A stretch of DNA of 64,000 nt from Pseudomonas beijingensis (GCF_030687295.1 NZ_CP117425.1:2484001-2548000), one strand, 5' to 3'. Shown: positions 8,962 through 19,272, numbered from the stretch's first letter. Notes: generated by a model from the letters alone, not told the origin. Numbers and translations are program-made.

Positions 8962-10308
8962 ATGAACCAGCCCCAGACCTCCGTAGGCAACTGCCTTGAT
9001 GTGCAGTCCTTCATCAATGCCCAACCCATTTCGCGCTATCAGTGGCGGGTGGTGATCCTCTGTTTCCTGATTGTGTTCCTTGACGGCCTCGACACCGCGG
9101 CCATGGGGTTCATCGCCCCGGCCTTATCCCAGGACTGGGGCATCGATCGCGCCAGCCTCGGCCCGGTGATGAGCGCCGCGCTGATCGGCATGGTGTTTGG
9201 CGCACTGGGCTCAGGGCCGCTGGCTGACCGCTTCGGGAGAAAAGTCGTACTGGTGGGCGCGGTCCTGCTGTTCGGCGCGTTCAGCCTGGCGTCGGCCTAC
9301 AGCACTAACGTCGATCAATTGCTGGTCTTGCGTTTCCTCACCGGCCTGGGCTTAGGCGCAGGCATGCCGAACGCCACCACCTTGCTCTCGGAATACACCC
9401 CGGAGCGCAAGAAATCCTTGCTGGTGACCAGCATGTTCTGCGGTTTCAACCTTGGCATGGCCGGCGGCGGGTTCATCTCCGCCAAGCTGATACCGGCGTT
9501 TGGCTGGCACAGCCTGCTGCTGATTGGCGGGATCCTGCCGTTGATCCTGGCGGTGGTATTGCTGTTCTGGCTGCCGGAGTCGGCGCGTTACTTGGTGGTG
9601 CGCAATCGCGGTACCGACAAAGTGCGCAAGACCCTGGCACCCATCGAGCCGCATACCGTGGCCCAAGCGGCGAGCTTCAGTGTGCCGGAACAGAAAACCG
9701 TGAAAGCCCGTAACGTACTGGCGGTGATTTTCTCCGGCAGCTACAGCGCCGGCACCTTGCTGCTGTGGCTGACCTATTTCATGGGGCTGGTGATCGTCTA
9801 CTTGCTGACCAGTTGGCTGCCGACCTTGATGCGCGACAGCGGCGCGAGCATGGAACAGTCCGCGTTTATCGGCGCGTTGTTTCAATTCGGCGGCGTGTTG
9901 AGCGCCGTCTTCGTGGGTTGGGCGATGGACCGGTTCAATCCGCACAAGGTCATCGGCCTGTTCTATCTGATGGCCGGGGTGTTTGCCTACGCGGTGGGGC
10001 AGAGCCTGGGCAATATCACTTTGCTCGCCACCCTGGTGCTGGTGGCGGGCATGTGTGTCAACGGCGCGCAATCGGCGATGCCTTCCCTGGCGGCGCGTTT
10101 CTATCCGACCCAGGGCCGGGCCACCGGCGTCTCGTGGATGCTGGGTATCGGTCGCTTCGGGGCGATCCTCGGGGCCTGGATGGGCGCGACCCTGCTTGGC
10201 CTGGGCTGGAATTTCGAGCAGGTCCTGACCGCGCTGGTCATCCCCGCCGCCCTGGCGACCACGGCGGTGGTGATCAAGGGCATGGTCAGCCATGCGGATG
10301 CGACCTGA
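8962..10308 (+). CDS. pcaK: 4-hydroxybenzoate/protocatechuate transporter PcaK (MFS, AAHS family)
   Basis: The 448-residue MFS permease imports aromatic acids with protons. I chose the ATG at 8962 ('MNQPQTSVGNCLDVQSFIN'), the family-like N-terminus, over the earlier in-frame start at 8905. AAHS features are present: 'FLDGLDTAAMGF' in helix 1, with its essential acidic residue, and 'GPLADRFGRK' between helices 2 and 3. Twelve hydrophobic segments are apparent. In P. putida PcaK also acts in chemotaxis to these acids. It follows pcaR and has its own PcaR-like box. Confidence 0.9.
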   Translation: MNQPQTSVGNCLDVQSFINAQPISRYQWRVVILCFLIVFLDGLDTAAMGFIAPALSQDWGIDRASLGPVMSAALIGMVFGALGSGPLADRFGRKVVLVGAVLLFGAFSLASAYSTNVDQLLVLRFLTGLGLGAGMPNATTLLSEYTPERKKSLLVTSMFCGFNLGMAGGGFISAKLIPAFGWHSLLLIGGILPLILAVVLLFWLPESARYLVVRNRGTDKVRKTLAPIEPHTVAQAASFSVPEQKTVKARNVLAVIFSGSYSAGTLLLWLTYFMGLVIVYLLTSWLPTLMRDSGASMEQSAFIGALFQFGGVLSAVFVGWAMDRFNPHKVIGLFYLMAGVFAYAVGQSLGNITLLATLVLVAGMCVNGAQSAMPSLAARFYPTQGRATGVSWMLGIGRFGAILGAWMGATLLGLGWNFEQVLTALVIPAALATTAVVIKGMVSHADAT

Positions 10309-10360
10309 GCCAACGGCATAACCCTTGTGGGAAGACAAAACTGTGGGCAGGCAGGATCCC

Positions 10361-10451
10361 TGTGGGAGCCGAGCTTGCTCGCGATAGCGGTGGATCAGGC
10401 ATGTATCCATCGCTGACACATCACCATCGCGAGCAAGCTCGGCTCCCACAG
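10361..10451. repeat. REPIN (REP pair)
   Basis: The inverted REP pair has a one-base variant core ('gtgggagccgagcttgctcg' and complement). It lies between pcaK and the pcaI promoter. Confidence 0.8.
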
Positions 10452-10514
10452 GGTCTGCTCTCACGGGGGGGGGGCTCCGTGTACTTTGGTAGATCGATAG
10501 CCAAACAACAATCT

Positions 10515-10548
10515 GTTCGATAAACGAACACTCAGTCGATTATCGGAT
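10515..10548 (+). promoter_or_regulatory. Paired PcaR-like operators before pcaI
   Basis: GTTCGATAAACGAAC (10515-10529) and AGTCGATTATCGGAT (10534-10548) lie side by side about 100-130 bp before the pcaI start. This fits the described PcaR binding to two adjacent elements at pcaI in P. putida. Confidence 0.7.
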
Positions 10549-10647
10549 TGTTTGGCGTTATCCCGAAGCTTAATCTTCAGTCACCTCGGCGCTTAACCTC
10601 GCGCTTTTTTCTTCATGTCGGTCTACTGGAAAACGGGAGCCTGCCCC

Positions 10648-11508
10648 ATGGCTGAAATCCTTTCGCTGCACGACGCGGTGAAGCAATTCGTCAACGACGG
10701 CGATACCGTCGCGCTCGAAGGCTTCACTCACCTGATTCCTACGGCGGCGGGTCATGAAATCATTCGCCAGGGCAAGAAAGATCTGACCCTGGTGCGCATG
10801 ACGCCTGACCTGATCTATGACCAGTTGATCGGCGCCGGTTGTGCTCGCAAGTTGATTTTCTCCTGGGGCGGCAACCCTGGCGTCGGGTCGTTGCACCGCT
10901 TGCGCGATGCCGTGGAGAAACAGTGGCCGCACCCGCTGGAGATCGAGGAACACAGCCACGCCGACCTGGCTAACGCCTACGTCGCCGGCGCCTCCGGCCT
11001 GCCATTCGCGGTGTTGCGGGCCTACGCCGGCTCCGACCTGCCGAAGGTCAACCCGCTGATCAAGAGCGTGACCTGTCCCTTCACTGGTGAAGTCTTGGCC
11101 GCCGTGCCTTCGGTGCGCCCGGACATCACGGTGATCCACGCCCAGAAAGCCGACCGCAAGGGCAACGTGCTGCTGTGGGGCATCCTCGGTGTGCAGAAAG
11201 AAGCCGCCCTGGCCGCCAAGCGTTGCATCGTCACCGTGGAAGAAATCGTCGACGACCTGAATGCGCCGATGAACGCCTGCGTGCTGCCGACCTGGGCGTT
11301 GAGCGCGGTGTGCCACGTACCGGGCGGTGCTCATCCGTCCTACGCCCACGGTTACACCGAGCGTGACAACCGTTTCTACCAGGCGTGGGACCCGATCGCC
11401 CGGGACCGTGAGACCTTTACCGCCTGGATCAACGAATACATCCATGGCACTAAAGACTTCAGTGAATTCCAGGCCAGACTGGCAGCCGCTTCGCAGGTGA
11501 AACCATGA
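10648..11508 (+). CDS. pcaI: 3-oxoadipate CoA-transferase subunit A
   Basis: The 286-residue protein transfers CoA from succinyl-CoA to 3-oxoadipate together with PcaJ. The ATG at 10648 ('MAEILSLHDAVKQFVNDGD') has 'cgggag' upstream and fits the family N-terminus; the longer frame from 10615 is unlikely. The family I CoA-transferase alpha fold shows 'EGFTHLIPTAAGHEII' and 'SWGGNPGVGSL'. Its TGA overlaps the ATG of pcaJ (ATGA), so the two subunits are translationally coupled. It is longer than P. putida PcaI as I remember it and may belong to the CatI/PcaI-like long form. Confidence 0.9.
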   Translation: MAEILSLHDAVKQFVNDGDTVALEGFTHLIPTAAGHEIIRQGKKDLTLVRMTPDLIYDQLIGAGCARKLIFSWGGNPGVGSLHRLRDAVEKQWPHPLEIEEHSHADLANAYVAGASGLPFAVLRAYAGSDLPKVNPLIKSVTCPFTGEVLAAVPSVRPDITVIHAQKADRKGNVLLWGILGVQKEAALAAKRCIVTVEEIVDDLNAPMNACVLPTWALSAVCHVPGGAHPSYAHGYTERDNRFYQAWDPIARDRETFTAWINEYIHGTKDFSEFQARLAAASQVKP

Positions 11509-12284
11509 CCTACTCCACCAACGAAATGATGACCGTCGCCGCGGCGCGTCGCTTGAAAAACAATGCCGTGTGCTTCGTTGGCATCGGCCTGCCGTCGAAA
11601 GCGGCCAACCTGGCGCGCTTGACCTCGTCGCCGGACGTCGTGCTGATCTACGAGTCCGGCCCGATCGGTGCCAAGCCCAGCGTGCTGCCGCTGTCCATCG
11701 GCGACGGTGAGCTGGCGGAAACCGCCGATACCGTCGTACCGACCGGTGAGATTTTTCGCTACTGGCTGCAGGGCGGGCGTATCGACGTCGGTTTTCTTGG
11801 CGCGGCCCAGGTCGACCGTTTCGGCAATATCAACACTACGGTGGTGGGTGACTACCACCAGCCGAAAGTCCGCCTGCCGGGTGCCGGTGGCGCACCGGAA
11901 ATCGCCGGCTCGGCCAAGAGTGTGTTGATCATCCTCAAGCAGTCCGCGCGTTCGTTTGTCGACAAGCTGGATTTCATCACCTCGGTCGGCCATGGTGAAG
12001 GTGGCGATTCGCGCAAGCGTCTCGGTCTGCCGGGCGCAGGGCCCGTGGGCATCATCACCGACTTGTGCATCATGGAGCCGGAAGCCGGCAGTCATGAATT
12101 CGTGGTCACCGCGCTGCACCCCGGCGTGACCCGCGAACAAGTCATTGCGGCCACTGGATGGGCGATCCGTTTCGCCGACCAGGTGCAAATCACCGCCGAG
12201 CCGACCGAGGTGGAGCTGCGCGCCCTGCGCGACCTGGAAGCTCGCACCGCGGCGGCCCACGGCCAGGCACCGGGAGAAGCCTGA
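11505..12284 (+). CDS. pcaJ: 3-oxoadipate CoA-transferase subunit B
   Basis: The 259-residue beta subunit contains '[11 protein letters not shown]' near residue 48. The Glu there occupies the place of the catalytic glutamate of family I CoA transferases (assignment by analogy). Also seen is the motif '[15 protein letters not shown]'. It overlaps pcaI by four bases and pcaF by one, making a tight pcaIJF operon that finishes the pathway. Confidence 0.92.
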   Translation: MTYSTNEMMTVAAARRLKNNAVCFVGIGLPSKAANLARLTSSPDVVLIYESGPIGAKPSVLPLSIGDGELAETADTVVPTGEIFRYWLQGGRIDVGFLGAAQVDRFGNINTTVVGDYHQPKVRLPGAGGAPEIAGSAKSVLIILKQSARSFVDKLDFITSVGHGEGGDSRKRLGLPGAGPVGIITDLCIMEPEAGSHEFVVTALHPGVTREQVIAATGWAIRFADQVQITAEPTEVELRALRDLEARTAAAHGQAPGEA

Positions 12285-13486
12285 TGCGCGACGTTTATAT
12301 CTGTGATGCGATTCGAACCCCCATCGGTCGGTTTGGCGGCGGTTTGTCCACCGTGCGCGCCGATGACCTGGCGGCCGTGCCGATCAAGGCGTTGATGGAA
12401 CGCAACCCATCGGTGGACTGGAGTGCCGTGGACGAGGTGTTCCTCGGCTGTGCCAACCAGGCCGGCGAAGACAACCGCAACGTGGCGCGCATGGCGCTGC
12501 TGTTGGCGGGCTTGCCGGAAAGCATTCCCGGCGTGACCCTCAATCGTCTTTGCGCCTCGGGCATGGATGCCATTGGCACGGCGTTCCGCGCCATCGCCAG
12601 CGGCGAGATGGAATTGGCGATTGCCGGCGGCGTGGAGTCGATGTCCCGTGCGCCGTTCGTGATGGGCAAGGCCGACACCGCGTTCTCCCGCAACATGAAA
12701 CTGGAAGACACTACCATCGGCTGGCGCTTCATCAACCCGTTGATGAAAGCCCAGTACGGCGTGGATGCGATGCCCCAGACCGCCGATAACGTGGCCGATG
12801 ACTACGCCGTGTCCCGCGCCGACCAGGACGCTTTCGCCTTGCGCAGCCAACAGCGCACGGCGGCGGCCCAGGCAGCAGGCTTTTTCGCCGAAGAAATCGT
12901 ACCGGTGCGCATCACCCATAAAAAAGGCGAAACCGTGGTCGAGCAGGACGAACATCCTCGCGCCGACACCACGCTGGAGACCTTGAGCAAACTCAAACCG
13001 GTCAATGGCCCGGACAAGACCGTCACCGCCGGCAACGCCTCGGGTGTGAACGATGGCGCGGCGGCGTTGATCCTGGCATCGGCCGAAGCGGTGAAAAAAC
13101 ATGGCCTGACGCCGCGGGGCAAAGTGCTGGGCATGGCCAGTGCCGGTGTCGCGCCTCGGGTGATGGGCATCGGCCCGGTGCCGGCGGTGCGCAAGCTTAC
13201 TGAACGCCTGGGCCTGGCCGTCGCGGATTTCGATGTGATCGAACTCAATGAAGCGTTTGCCAGTCAGGGCCTGGCGGTGCTGCGTGATTTGGGGCTGGCG
13301 GACGATGCGCCGCAGGTCAACCCGAACGGTGGCGCCATCGCCCTCGGTCATCCACTGGGCATGAGTGGGGCGCGCTTGGTGATGACGGCGCTGCACCATC
13401 TGGAAAAGACCGGCGGCAGGAAAGGCCTGGCGACCATGTGTGTCGGCGTCGGCCAGGGTCTGGCATTGGCAATCGAACGCGTCTGA
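12284..13486 (+). CDS. pcaF: 3-oxoadipyl-CoA thiolase
   Basis: The 400-residue thiolase cleaves 3-oxoadipyl-CoA to succinyl-CoA and acetyl-CoA. The start at 12284 overlaps the pcaJ stop (TGATG) and gives the canonical '[19 protein letters not shown]'. The active-site Cys lies in '[10 protein letters not shown]' (about residue 90). The general-base His is in '[14 protein letters not shown]' and the second Cys in 'MCVGVGQG'. Length and motifs match PcaF. Confidence 0.96.
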   Translation: MRDVYICDAIRTPIGRFGGGLSTVRADDLAAVPIKALMERNPSVDWSAVDEVFLGCANQAGEDNRNVARMALLLAGLPESIPGVTLNRLCASGMDAIGTAFRAIASGEMELAIAGGVESMSRAPFVMGKADTAFSRNMKLEDTTIGWRFINPLMKAQYGVDAMPQTADNVADDYAVSRADQDAFALRSQQRTAAAQAAGFFAEEIVPVRITHKKGETVVEQDEHPRADTTLETLSKLKPVNGPDKTVTAGNASGVNDGAAALILASAEAVKKHGLTPRGKVLGMASAGVAPRVMGIGPVPAVRKLTERLGLAVADFDVIELNEAFASQGLAVLRDLGLADDAPQVNPNGGAIALGHPLGMSGARLVMTALHHLEKTGGRKGLATMCVGVGQGLALAIERV

Positions 13487-13523
13487 CGCGTCGCTCTACT
13501 AATAAGAAACCGAGGAATGCTTC

Positions 13524-14228
13524 ATGACTGACAAGCCTGGTTATCGTCGCCCTCAAGCGGGCACCCAGCCGGAGTATCTGCACCCGCCGTACCAGTCCAC
13601 CAACCTGCGCTCGCCGTCCAAGCCATTGGTGTTCCTGCCGCATTCGCTGTCGGAAATTACCGGCCCGACTGTCGGCGCCGACCGCTTGCAGGAAAAGGAC
13701 CACGACCTGACCGCCCAGCATGCCGGCGAGCCACTGGGGGAGCGGATCATCATTCACGGGCGCGTGCTGGATGAGCACGGCCAGCCGGTGCCGGGCATCC
13801 TGGTGGAGATCTGGCAGGCCAACGCCGCCGGTCGCTACAACCATGACCGTGACAACCATGATGCGCCGCTGGACCCGAATTTCACCGGCACCGGTCGTAC
13901 CGTCACCGACGCCGACGGCTGGTATCAGTTCCAGACCATCAAGCCCGGCGCTTATCCGTGGGGCAACCACCACAACGCCTGGCGCCCAGCGCATATCCAT
14001 TTCTCACTGTTCGGGCCGAGCATTCTGACGCGCCTGGTGACGCAGATGTATTTCCCGGGCGATCCGTTGCTCGAATACGACCCGATCTACAACTGCGTGC
14101 CGGACACCCGCGCCAAAGAACGCCTGATCGCCCGTTTCGACCTGGAAAAAACCGTCCCTCACTATGCCCTCGGTTACCGCTGGGACATCGTCTTGCGCGG
14201 CCGCGATGCCACGCCGATGGAGAAATAA
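13524..14228 (+). CDS. pcaH: Protocatechuate 3,4-dioxygenase beta subunit
   Basis: The 234-residue catalytic subunit opens the ring of protocatechuate between the hydroxyls. The non-haem Fe(III) ligands are visible: Tyr in 'AGRYNHDRD', a second Tyr near 'PGAYPWGNHHNAW', and the two His of 'RPAHIHFS'. 'cgaggaatg' provides the ribosome binding site. It is followed one base later by pcaG. Lying inside the pca block is notable, because pcaHG is separate from the other pca genes in P. putida. Confidence 0.97.
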   Translation: MTDKPGYRRPQAGTQPEYLHPPYQSTNLRSPSKPLVFLPHSLSEITGPTVGADRLQEKDHDLTAQHAGEPLGERIIIHGRVLDEHGQPVPGILVEIWQANAAGRYNHDRDNHDAPLDPNFTGTGRTVTDADGWYQFQTIKPGAYPWGNHHNAWRPAHIHFSLFGPSILTRLVTQMYFPGDPLLEYDPIYNCVPDTRAKERLIARFDLEKTVPHYALGYRWDIVLRGRDATPMEK

Positions 14229-14229
14229 G

Positions 14230-14796
14230 ATGACGCTCACCGCCACCACGTCCCACACCGTTGGCCCGTACTACCACATCGGCCTGACCTGGCTGAACCG
14301 CGAAGACCTGACCGTCGCACAAACCCTCGGCCAGCGCGTGGCGATCACCGGGCAGGTGGTCGACGGTAACGGCCAGTTCGTCAACGACGCGATGCTGGAA
14401 GTCTGGCAGGCCAACGCCGCCGGCAAATACGCTCACCCGGAAGACGACCAGGACAAACCCCTGGACCCGCACTTCGAAGGCTTCGGCCGGGTGCCGGTGG
14501 ATGCCGAAGGGCGTTTTCGCTTCACCACCATCAAGCCGGGCACCGTACCGGGGTTGGCAGGCACGACCCAGGCACCGCACCTTGTGGTGCTGGTGTTCGC
14601 ACGCGGGCTGGTCAAGCATTTGCTGACGCGCATCTACTTCGACGGCGAACCGGCCAACGAAACCGACCCGCTGCTGGCCTGCGTGCCCGAAGAACGTCGC
14701 GCCACTATCGTGAGCAAGCCTGATGCGTCGGGCGTGTATCAGTGGAACGTAATCCTGCAGGGAACGGATGCCGAGACGGTGTTCTTCGACTACTGA
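14230..14796 (+). CDS. pcaG: Protocatechuate 3,4-dioxygenase alpha subunit
   Basis: The 188-residue subunit starts at ATG 14230, directly after the pcaH stop ('MTLTATTSHTVGPYYHIGL'). It shares the intradiol dioxygenase fold ('MLEVWQANAAGKYAHPEDD', 'FTTIKPGTVPG') but has Leu/Val instead of the His iron ligands, as usual for the non-catalytic alpha chain. An earlier in-frame ATG at 14164 lies inside pcaH and is not used. Confidence 0.96.
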   Translation: MTLTATTSHTVGPYYHIGLTWLNREDLTVAQTLGQRVAITGQVVDGNGQFVNDAMLEVWQANAAGKYAHPEDDQDKPLDPHFEGFGRVPVDAEGRFRFTTIKPGTVPGLAGTTQAPHLVVLVFARGLVKHLLTRIYFDGEPANETDPLLACVPEERRATIVSKPDASGVYQWNVILQGTDAETVFFDY

Positions 14797-14806
14797 GTAA
14801 TTGCAC

Positions 14807-14900
14807 CTGTGGGAGCGAGCTTGCTCGCGATAGCGGTGGGTCAGCTTGCATCCATTATTGATGGTGCCGCCCTCATCGCGAGCAAGCTCGCTCCCACAGG
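14807..14900. repeat. REPIN (REP pair)
   Basis: Inverted REP cores lie 11 bp downstream of the pcaG stop. They may act as a 3' mRNA stabiliser before pcaT. Confidence 0.85.
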
Positions 14901-14987
14901 GTGCCAGTACAGGCAATGCAATACTGTGGAACGGGAGTGTTACGAAGTGTGTCTAGAATTCGTCAGTCCCTAACGAGTGAACAACCC

Positions 14988-16286
14988 ATGACCATCCCAA
15001 TCAGCAGTCACTACACCGGTGAAGAGCGCAGCAAGCGCATCTTCGCCATCGTCGGTGCTTCATCCGGCAACCTGGTCGAATGGTTCGACTTCTACGTCTA
15101 TGCGTTCTGCGCGATTTATTTCGCCCCGGCGTTCTTTCCCTCGGACAACCCGACGGTGCAATTGGTCAACACGGCGGGTGTGTTTGCCGCCGGGTTCCTG
15201 ATGCGGCCCATCGGTGGCTGGATTTTCGGTCGGGTGGCGGACCGTCACGGGCGCAAGAATTCAATGATGATCTCGGTGCTGATGATGTGCTTCGGCTCGT
15301 TGCTCATCGCCTGCTTGCCCACCTATAAGGACATCGGCGTCTGGGCGCCGGTACTGCTGTTGTTCGCGCGTTTGCTGCAAGGCCTGTCGGTGGGCGGCGA
15401 ATACGGCACCACCGCCACCTACATGAGCGAAGTCGCCCTCAAGGGCCAACGTGGCTTTTTCGCCTCATTCCAGTACGTGACACTGATCGGCGGGCAACTG
15501 CTGGCGGTGTCGCTGGTGGTGATCCTGCAACAGTTTCTCAACGAAGATGAATTGCGCGCCTACGGCTGGCGTATCCCATTTGTGGTGGGGGCGGCTGCGG
15601 CGTTGATTTCCCTGTTGCTGCGGCGTTCCCTGAAGGAAACCAGCAGCAAGGAAATGCGCGAGAACAAGGACGCCGGCAGCATTACGGCGCTGTTTCGCGA
15701 CCACAAGGCGGCGTTCATTACCGTACTGGGCTACACCGCCGGCGGCTCGCTGATTTTCTATACCTTCACCACCTACATGCAGAAATACCTGGTGAACACC
15801 GCCGGCCTGCACGCCAAGACCGCCAGCTACATCATGACCGGCGCGCTGTTTCTCTATATGTGCATGCAGCCGCTGTTTGGCATGCTCGCGGACAAGATCG
15901 GCCGGCGTAACTCCATGCTCTGGTTCGGTGCCCTGGGGGCGTTGTGCACGGTGCCGATCCTGCTGACCCTCAAAAGCATCAGCAGCCCGTTCCTGGCGTT
16001 TGTCCTGATCACGTTGGCGCTGGCGATCGTCAGTTTCTACACCTCCATCAGTGGCCTGGTGAAAGCTGAAATGTTTCCACCTGAAGTGCGGGCGCTGGGA
16101 GTAGGGTTGGCCTATGCGGTGGCCAATGCGATTTTTGGCGGATCGGCCGAATACGTCGCCTTGAGCCTGAAAGCCCAGGGCATGGAGAACGCCTTTTATT
16201 GGTATGTCACGGTGATGATGGTGGTGGCGTTCCTGTTCAGCTTCCGCCTGCCCAAGCAACCGGCGTATTTGCACCATGACCTTTGA
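14988..16286 (+). CDS. pcaT: MHS-family dicarboxylate permease, probable PcaT
   Basis: The 432-residue MFS protein belongs to the metabolite:H+ symporter group (alpha-ketoglutarate permease type). It opens '[19 protein letters not shown]' and has the group signature '[18 protein letters not shown]' in helix 1 and '[13 protein letters not shown]' after helix 2. PcaT in P. putida imports beta-ketoadipate, and the position between pcaG and pcaBDC supports that assignment. The start at 14988 replaces an earlier in-frame ATG that lies in REP sequence. Confidence 0.85.
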   Translation: MTIPISSHYTGEERSKRIFAIVGASSGNLVEWFDFYVYAFCAIYFAPAFFPSDNPTVQLVNTAGVFAAGFLMRPIGGWIFGRVADRHGRKNSMMISVLMMCFGSLLIACLPTYKDIGVWAPVLLLFARLLQGLSVGGEYGTTATYMSEVALKGQRGFFASFQYVTLIGGQLLAVSLVVILQQFLNEDELRAYGWRIPFVVGAAAALISLLLRRSLKETSSKEMRENKDAGSITALFRDHKAAFITVLGYTAGGSLIFYTFTTYMQKYLVNTAGLHAKTASYIMTGALFLYMCMQPLFGMLADKIGRRNSMLWFGALGALCTVPILLTLKSISSPFLAFVLITLALAIVSFYTSISGLVKAEMFPPEVRALGVGLAYAVANAIFGGSAEYVALSLKAQGMENAFYWYVTVMMVVAFLFSFRLPKQPAYLHHDL

Positions 16287-16331
16287 CTCAACTGCGTCGG
16301 CCCGTGAGGCCGGCGCCCCCAAGGACTGTTT

Positions 16332-17696
16332 ATGAGCGAACGACCGGGCAATCAGCTGTTCGATGCCTACTTCACGGCCCGCGACATGCGCGAGGTGTTC
16401 TGCGATGCGGGGCGGGTCCAGGCCATGCTGGATGTCGAGGCCGCGCTGGCCCGGGCCGAGGCACGGGTAGGGTTGATCCCCCAGGACGCGGTGGCGCCGA
16501 TCGAGAACGCCTGCCGTGCCCAGTTGTACGATTTTTCGGCATTGAGCGAAGCGATTGCCAGTGCCGGCAATTCGGCGATTCCGCTGGTCAAGGCGTTGGG
16601 CAAGCGCATCGCCACCCAGAGCGCCGAAGCCGAACGCTACGTGCACCTGGGCGCCACTAGCCAGGACGTGATGGACAGCGGATTGGTGCTGCAACTGCGC
16701 CAGGCGTTGGGCTTGATCGAGGGCGAGTTGGCGCAACTGGCCGCCACCCTGGCCCGACAAGCCGAACGTTATGCCGCCACGCCGTTGGCCGGGCGCACCT
16801 GGCTGCAACACGCGACGCCGGTGACCCTGGGCATGAAAATCGCCGGTTGGTTGGGGGCTGTCACTCGCAGTCGCCAACGCTTGCGGGAGCTCAAGCCGCG
16901 CTTGCTGGTGCTGCAATTCGGCGGTGCCTCCGGAACGCTCGCCGCATTGGGTGAACAGGCGCTGCCGGTCGCCGAAGCCTTGGCCGCCGAACTGCAACTG
17001 ACCCTGCCGGAACAGCCGTGGCACACCCAGCGTGATCGCCTGGTGGAGTTCGGCGCGGTGCTGGGGTTGGTCGCCGGCAGCCTGGGCAAATTGGGCCGCG
17101 ACATCAGCCTGTTGATGCAAACCGAGGCCGGCGAAGCGTTCGAACCCTCCGCGCCGGGCAAGGGCGGTTCATCCACCATGCCGCACAAGCGCAACCCGGT
17201 GGGCGCGGCCGTGCTGATCGGCGCAGCGACGCGAGTACCAGGTTTGTTGTCGACGCTGTTCAGCGCCATGCCCCAGGAACACGAGCGCAGCCTGGGCCTG
17301 TGGCACGCCGAATGGGAAACCCTGCCGGAAATCTGCTGCCTGGTCTCCGGTGCCTTGCAACAGGCGCGGCTGCTGGCCGAAGGGCTGGAAGTGGATGCTG
17401 TGCGCATGGCCCGCAACCTGGAACTGACCCAGGGCTTGGTGTTGGCCGAAGCGGTGAGCATCGTTCTGGCCCAGCGTGTGGGACGCGACACGGCGCATCA
17501 TTTACTGGAGCAATGCTGCAAGCGCGCCGTGGCCGAACAGCGGCATCTACGCGAGGTGCTGGAGGACGAACCCCAGGTCACCGCGCAGCTATCCGCGACC
17601 GAGCTTGATCATTTGCTTGACCCGGCCCATTACCTCGGACAAGCCCAGACTTGGGTCGCCCGAGCCGTGGCCGAACACCTTGCCTTGAACGCCTGA
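16332..17696 (+). CDS. pcaB: 3-carboxy-cis,cis-muconate cycloisomerase
   Basis: The 454-residue member of the fumarase/argininosuccinate lyase superfamily lactonises 3-carboxymuconate. The superfamily signature 'GSSTMPHKRNPVGAA' lies near residue 280, and 'HLGATSQDVMDS' holds the conserved His-Thr-Ser region. The 'caaggac' binding site lies 8 bases before the ATG. It begins pcaBDC, with 12-bp and 10-bp gaps to the next genes. Confidence 0.95.
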   Translation: MSERPGNQLFDAYFTARDMREVFCDAGRVQAMLDVEAALARAEARVGLIPQDAVAPIENACRAQLYDFSALSEAIASAGNSAIPLVKALGKRIATQSAEAERYVHLGATSQDVMDSGLVLQLRQALGLIEGELAQLAATLARQAERYAATPLAGRTWLQHATPVTLGMKIAGWLGAVTRSRQRLRELKPRLLVLQFGGASGTLAALGEQALPVAEALAAELQLTLPEQPWHTQRDRLVEFGAVLGLVAGSLGKLGRDISLLMQTEAGEAFEPSAPGKGGSSTMPHKRNPVGAAVLIGAATRVPGLLSTLFSAMPQEHERSLGLWHAEWETLPEICCLVSGALQQARLLAEGLEVDAVRMARNLELTQGLVLAEAVSIVLAQRVGRDTAHHLLEQCCKRAVAEQRHLREVLEDEPQVTAQLSATELDHLLDPAHYLGQAQTWVARAVAEHLALNA

Positions 17697-17708
17697 AAGG
17701 AGATTGTT

Positions 17709-18509
17709 GTGGGATTCGTCAAACTCGCCGAGGGCGATCTGAATTACCGATTGGACGGGCCGCAAGACGCCCCGGTGCTGGTGCTCTCCAACTCCCTGGG
17801 CACCGATTTGCACATGTGGGACGAGCAGGTCGTGGCCTTCAGCGAACACTTTCGCGTGCTGCGTTTCGACACCCGTGGTCATGGTCAGTCGCTGGTGACC
17901 GAAGGCCCCTACAGCATCGAACAACTGGGCCGCGACGTGCTGGCGATGCTCGATGCCCTGGGCATCGACAAGGTGCATTTCTGTGGCTTGTCCATGGGTG
18001 GGCTGATTGGCCAGTGGTTGGGCATCAATGCTGGCGAGCGCCTGCGCAAACTGGTGGTGTGCAACACCGCTGCCAAGATAGGCGACCCGTCGGTGTGGAA
18101 CCCACGCATCGAAACCGTGCTGCGTGACGGCAAGGATGCGATGGTGGCGTTGCGTGACGCCTCGATTGCCCGTTGGTTTACCCCCGACTTTGCCGAGGCC
18201 CAGCCTGCGACGGCAAAAAAAATCACTGACATGCTGGCCGCGACCTCGCCCCAGGGTTATGCCGCCAACTGTGCGGCGGTGCGCGATGCCGATTTCCGCG
18301 AGCAGTTGTCATCGATCCGCGTGCCGCTGCTGGTGATCGCCGGCACCGAAGATGCCGTGACACCGCCGTCGGGTGGGCACTTTATCCAGGAGCGGGTCAG
18401 TGGGGCCGAGTACGCTGAGTTCCATGCCGCGCACCTGTCCAACGTCCAGGCTGGCGCGGCGTTCAGCGCGCGGGTGCTGGATTTCCTGCTTGATTCTGGC
18501 CGGGCCTGA
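17709..18509 (+). CDS. pcaD: 3-oxoadipate enol-lactonase
   Basis: The 266-residue alpha/beta hydrolase starts at GTG 17709 with 'aaaggagattgtt' upstream. The nucleophile elbow is 'FCGLSMGGLIG' (Ser about residue 97). The acid is in 'VIAGTEDAVTP' and the His in 'FHAAHLSNVQ'. It hydrolyses 3-oxoadipate enol-lactone to 3-oxoadipate, the substrate of PcaIJ. Confidence 0.95.
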   Translation: MGFVKLAEGDLNYRLDGPQDAPVLVLSNSLGTDLHMWDEQVVAFSEHFRVLRFDTRGHGQSLVTEGPYSIEQLGRDVLAMLDALGIDKVHFCGLSMGGLIGQWLGINAGERLRKLVVCNTAAKIGDPSVWNPRIETVLRDGKDAMVALRDASIARWFTPDFAEAQPATAKKITDMLAATSPQGYAANCAAVRDADFREQLSSIRVPLLVIAGTEDAVTPPSGGHFIQERVSGAEYAEFHAAHLSNVQAGAAFSARVLDFLLDSGRA

Positions 18510-18519
18510 GGAGTTTTCT

Positions 18520-18912
18520 GTGGACGAGAAACAACGTTACGACGAAGGCATGCAAGTACGCCGCGCGGTGCTGGGCGATGCCCACGTCGATCGCAGCCTC
18601 AATGCCCTGACCGAATTCAACAGCGAATTCCAGGAGATGATCACCCGCCATGCCTGGGGCGACATATGGACCCGCCCGGGCCTGCCGCGCCATACCCGCA
18701 GCCTGATCACCATCGCCATGCTGATCGGCATGAACCGCAACGAAGAACTCAAATTGCACCTGCGCGCCGCCGCCAACAACGGCGTGAGCCGCAGCGAGAT
18801 CAAGGAGGTGATCATGCAGAGCGCCATCTACTGCGGCATCCCGGCGGCCAATGCCACTTTCCACCTGGCCGAGTCGGTCTGGGATGAACTGGGTGTCGAA
18901 TCCCGGACTTGA
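18520..18912 (+). CDS. pcaC: 4-carboxymuconolactone decarboxylase
   Basis: The 130-residue AhpD-like-fold protein starts at GTG 18520 behind 'ctgaggag' ('MDEKQRYDEGMQVRRAVLG'). The CMD motif is visible ('WGDIWTRPGLPRHTRSLITI' and 'EIKEVIMQSAIYCGIPAANA'), without the redox CxxC of AhpD. It makes the enol-lactone used by PcaD. It is separate from pcaD here, not fused as in some bacteria (PcaL). Confidence 0.95.
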   Translation: MDEKQRYDEGMQVRRAVLGDAHVDRSLNALTEFNSEFQEMITRHAWGDIWTRPGLPRHTRSLITIAMLIGMNRNEELKLHLRAAANNGVSRSEIKEVIMQSAIYCGIPAANATFHLAESVWDELGVESRT

Positions 18913-18927
18913 GCATCACCCCAACCC

Positions 18928-19245
18928 CTGTGGGAGCGAGCTTGCTCGCGATAGCGGTGGGTCAGCTGGCGACGATGTTGAATGTGATGACGCCTTCGCG
19001 AGCAAGCCCGCTCCCACATGGATTTTTACTGGTCACCGGATCTGCGTTCACCCCCAAACTCCCTGTGGGAGTCAAGACTGTGGGAGCAAAGCTTGCTCGC
19101 GATGCAATGCCACACTCAACAGAAATGCCACTGACCCACCGCTATATCGCGAGCAAGCTTTGCTCCCACACTGGATCTTCAGTGAGTACACATTTTGTGC
19201 TCGACACAGATCCCCTGTGGGAGCGAGCTTGCTCGCGATGACGGT
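18928..19245. repeat. REP cluster downstream of pcaC
   Basis: There are two REPINs (18928-19019 and 19078-19171) and one lone REP (19215-19245). The second is preceded by a broken extra REP start at 19062 ('ctgtgggagtcaagactgtggg'). These fill the gap between convergent pcaC and the porin gene, and no gene is visible in it. Confidence 0.8.
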
Positions 19246-19272
19246 GGTACAGCTTCCATCCATGTTCGGCGT

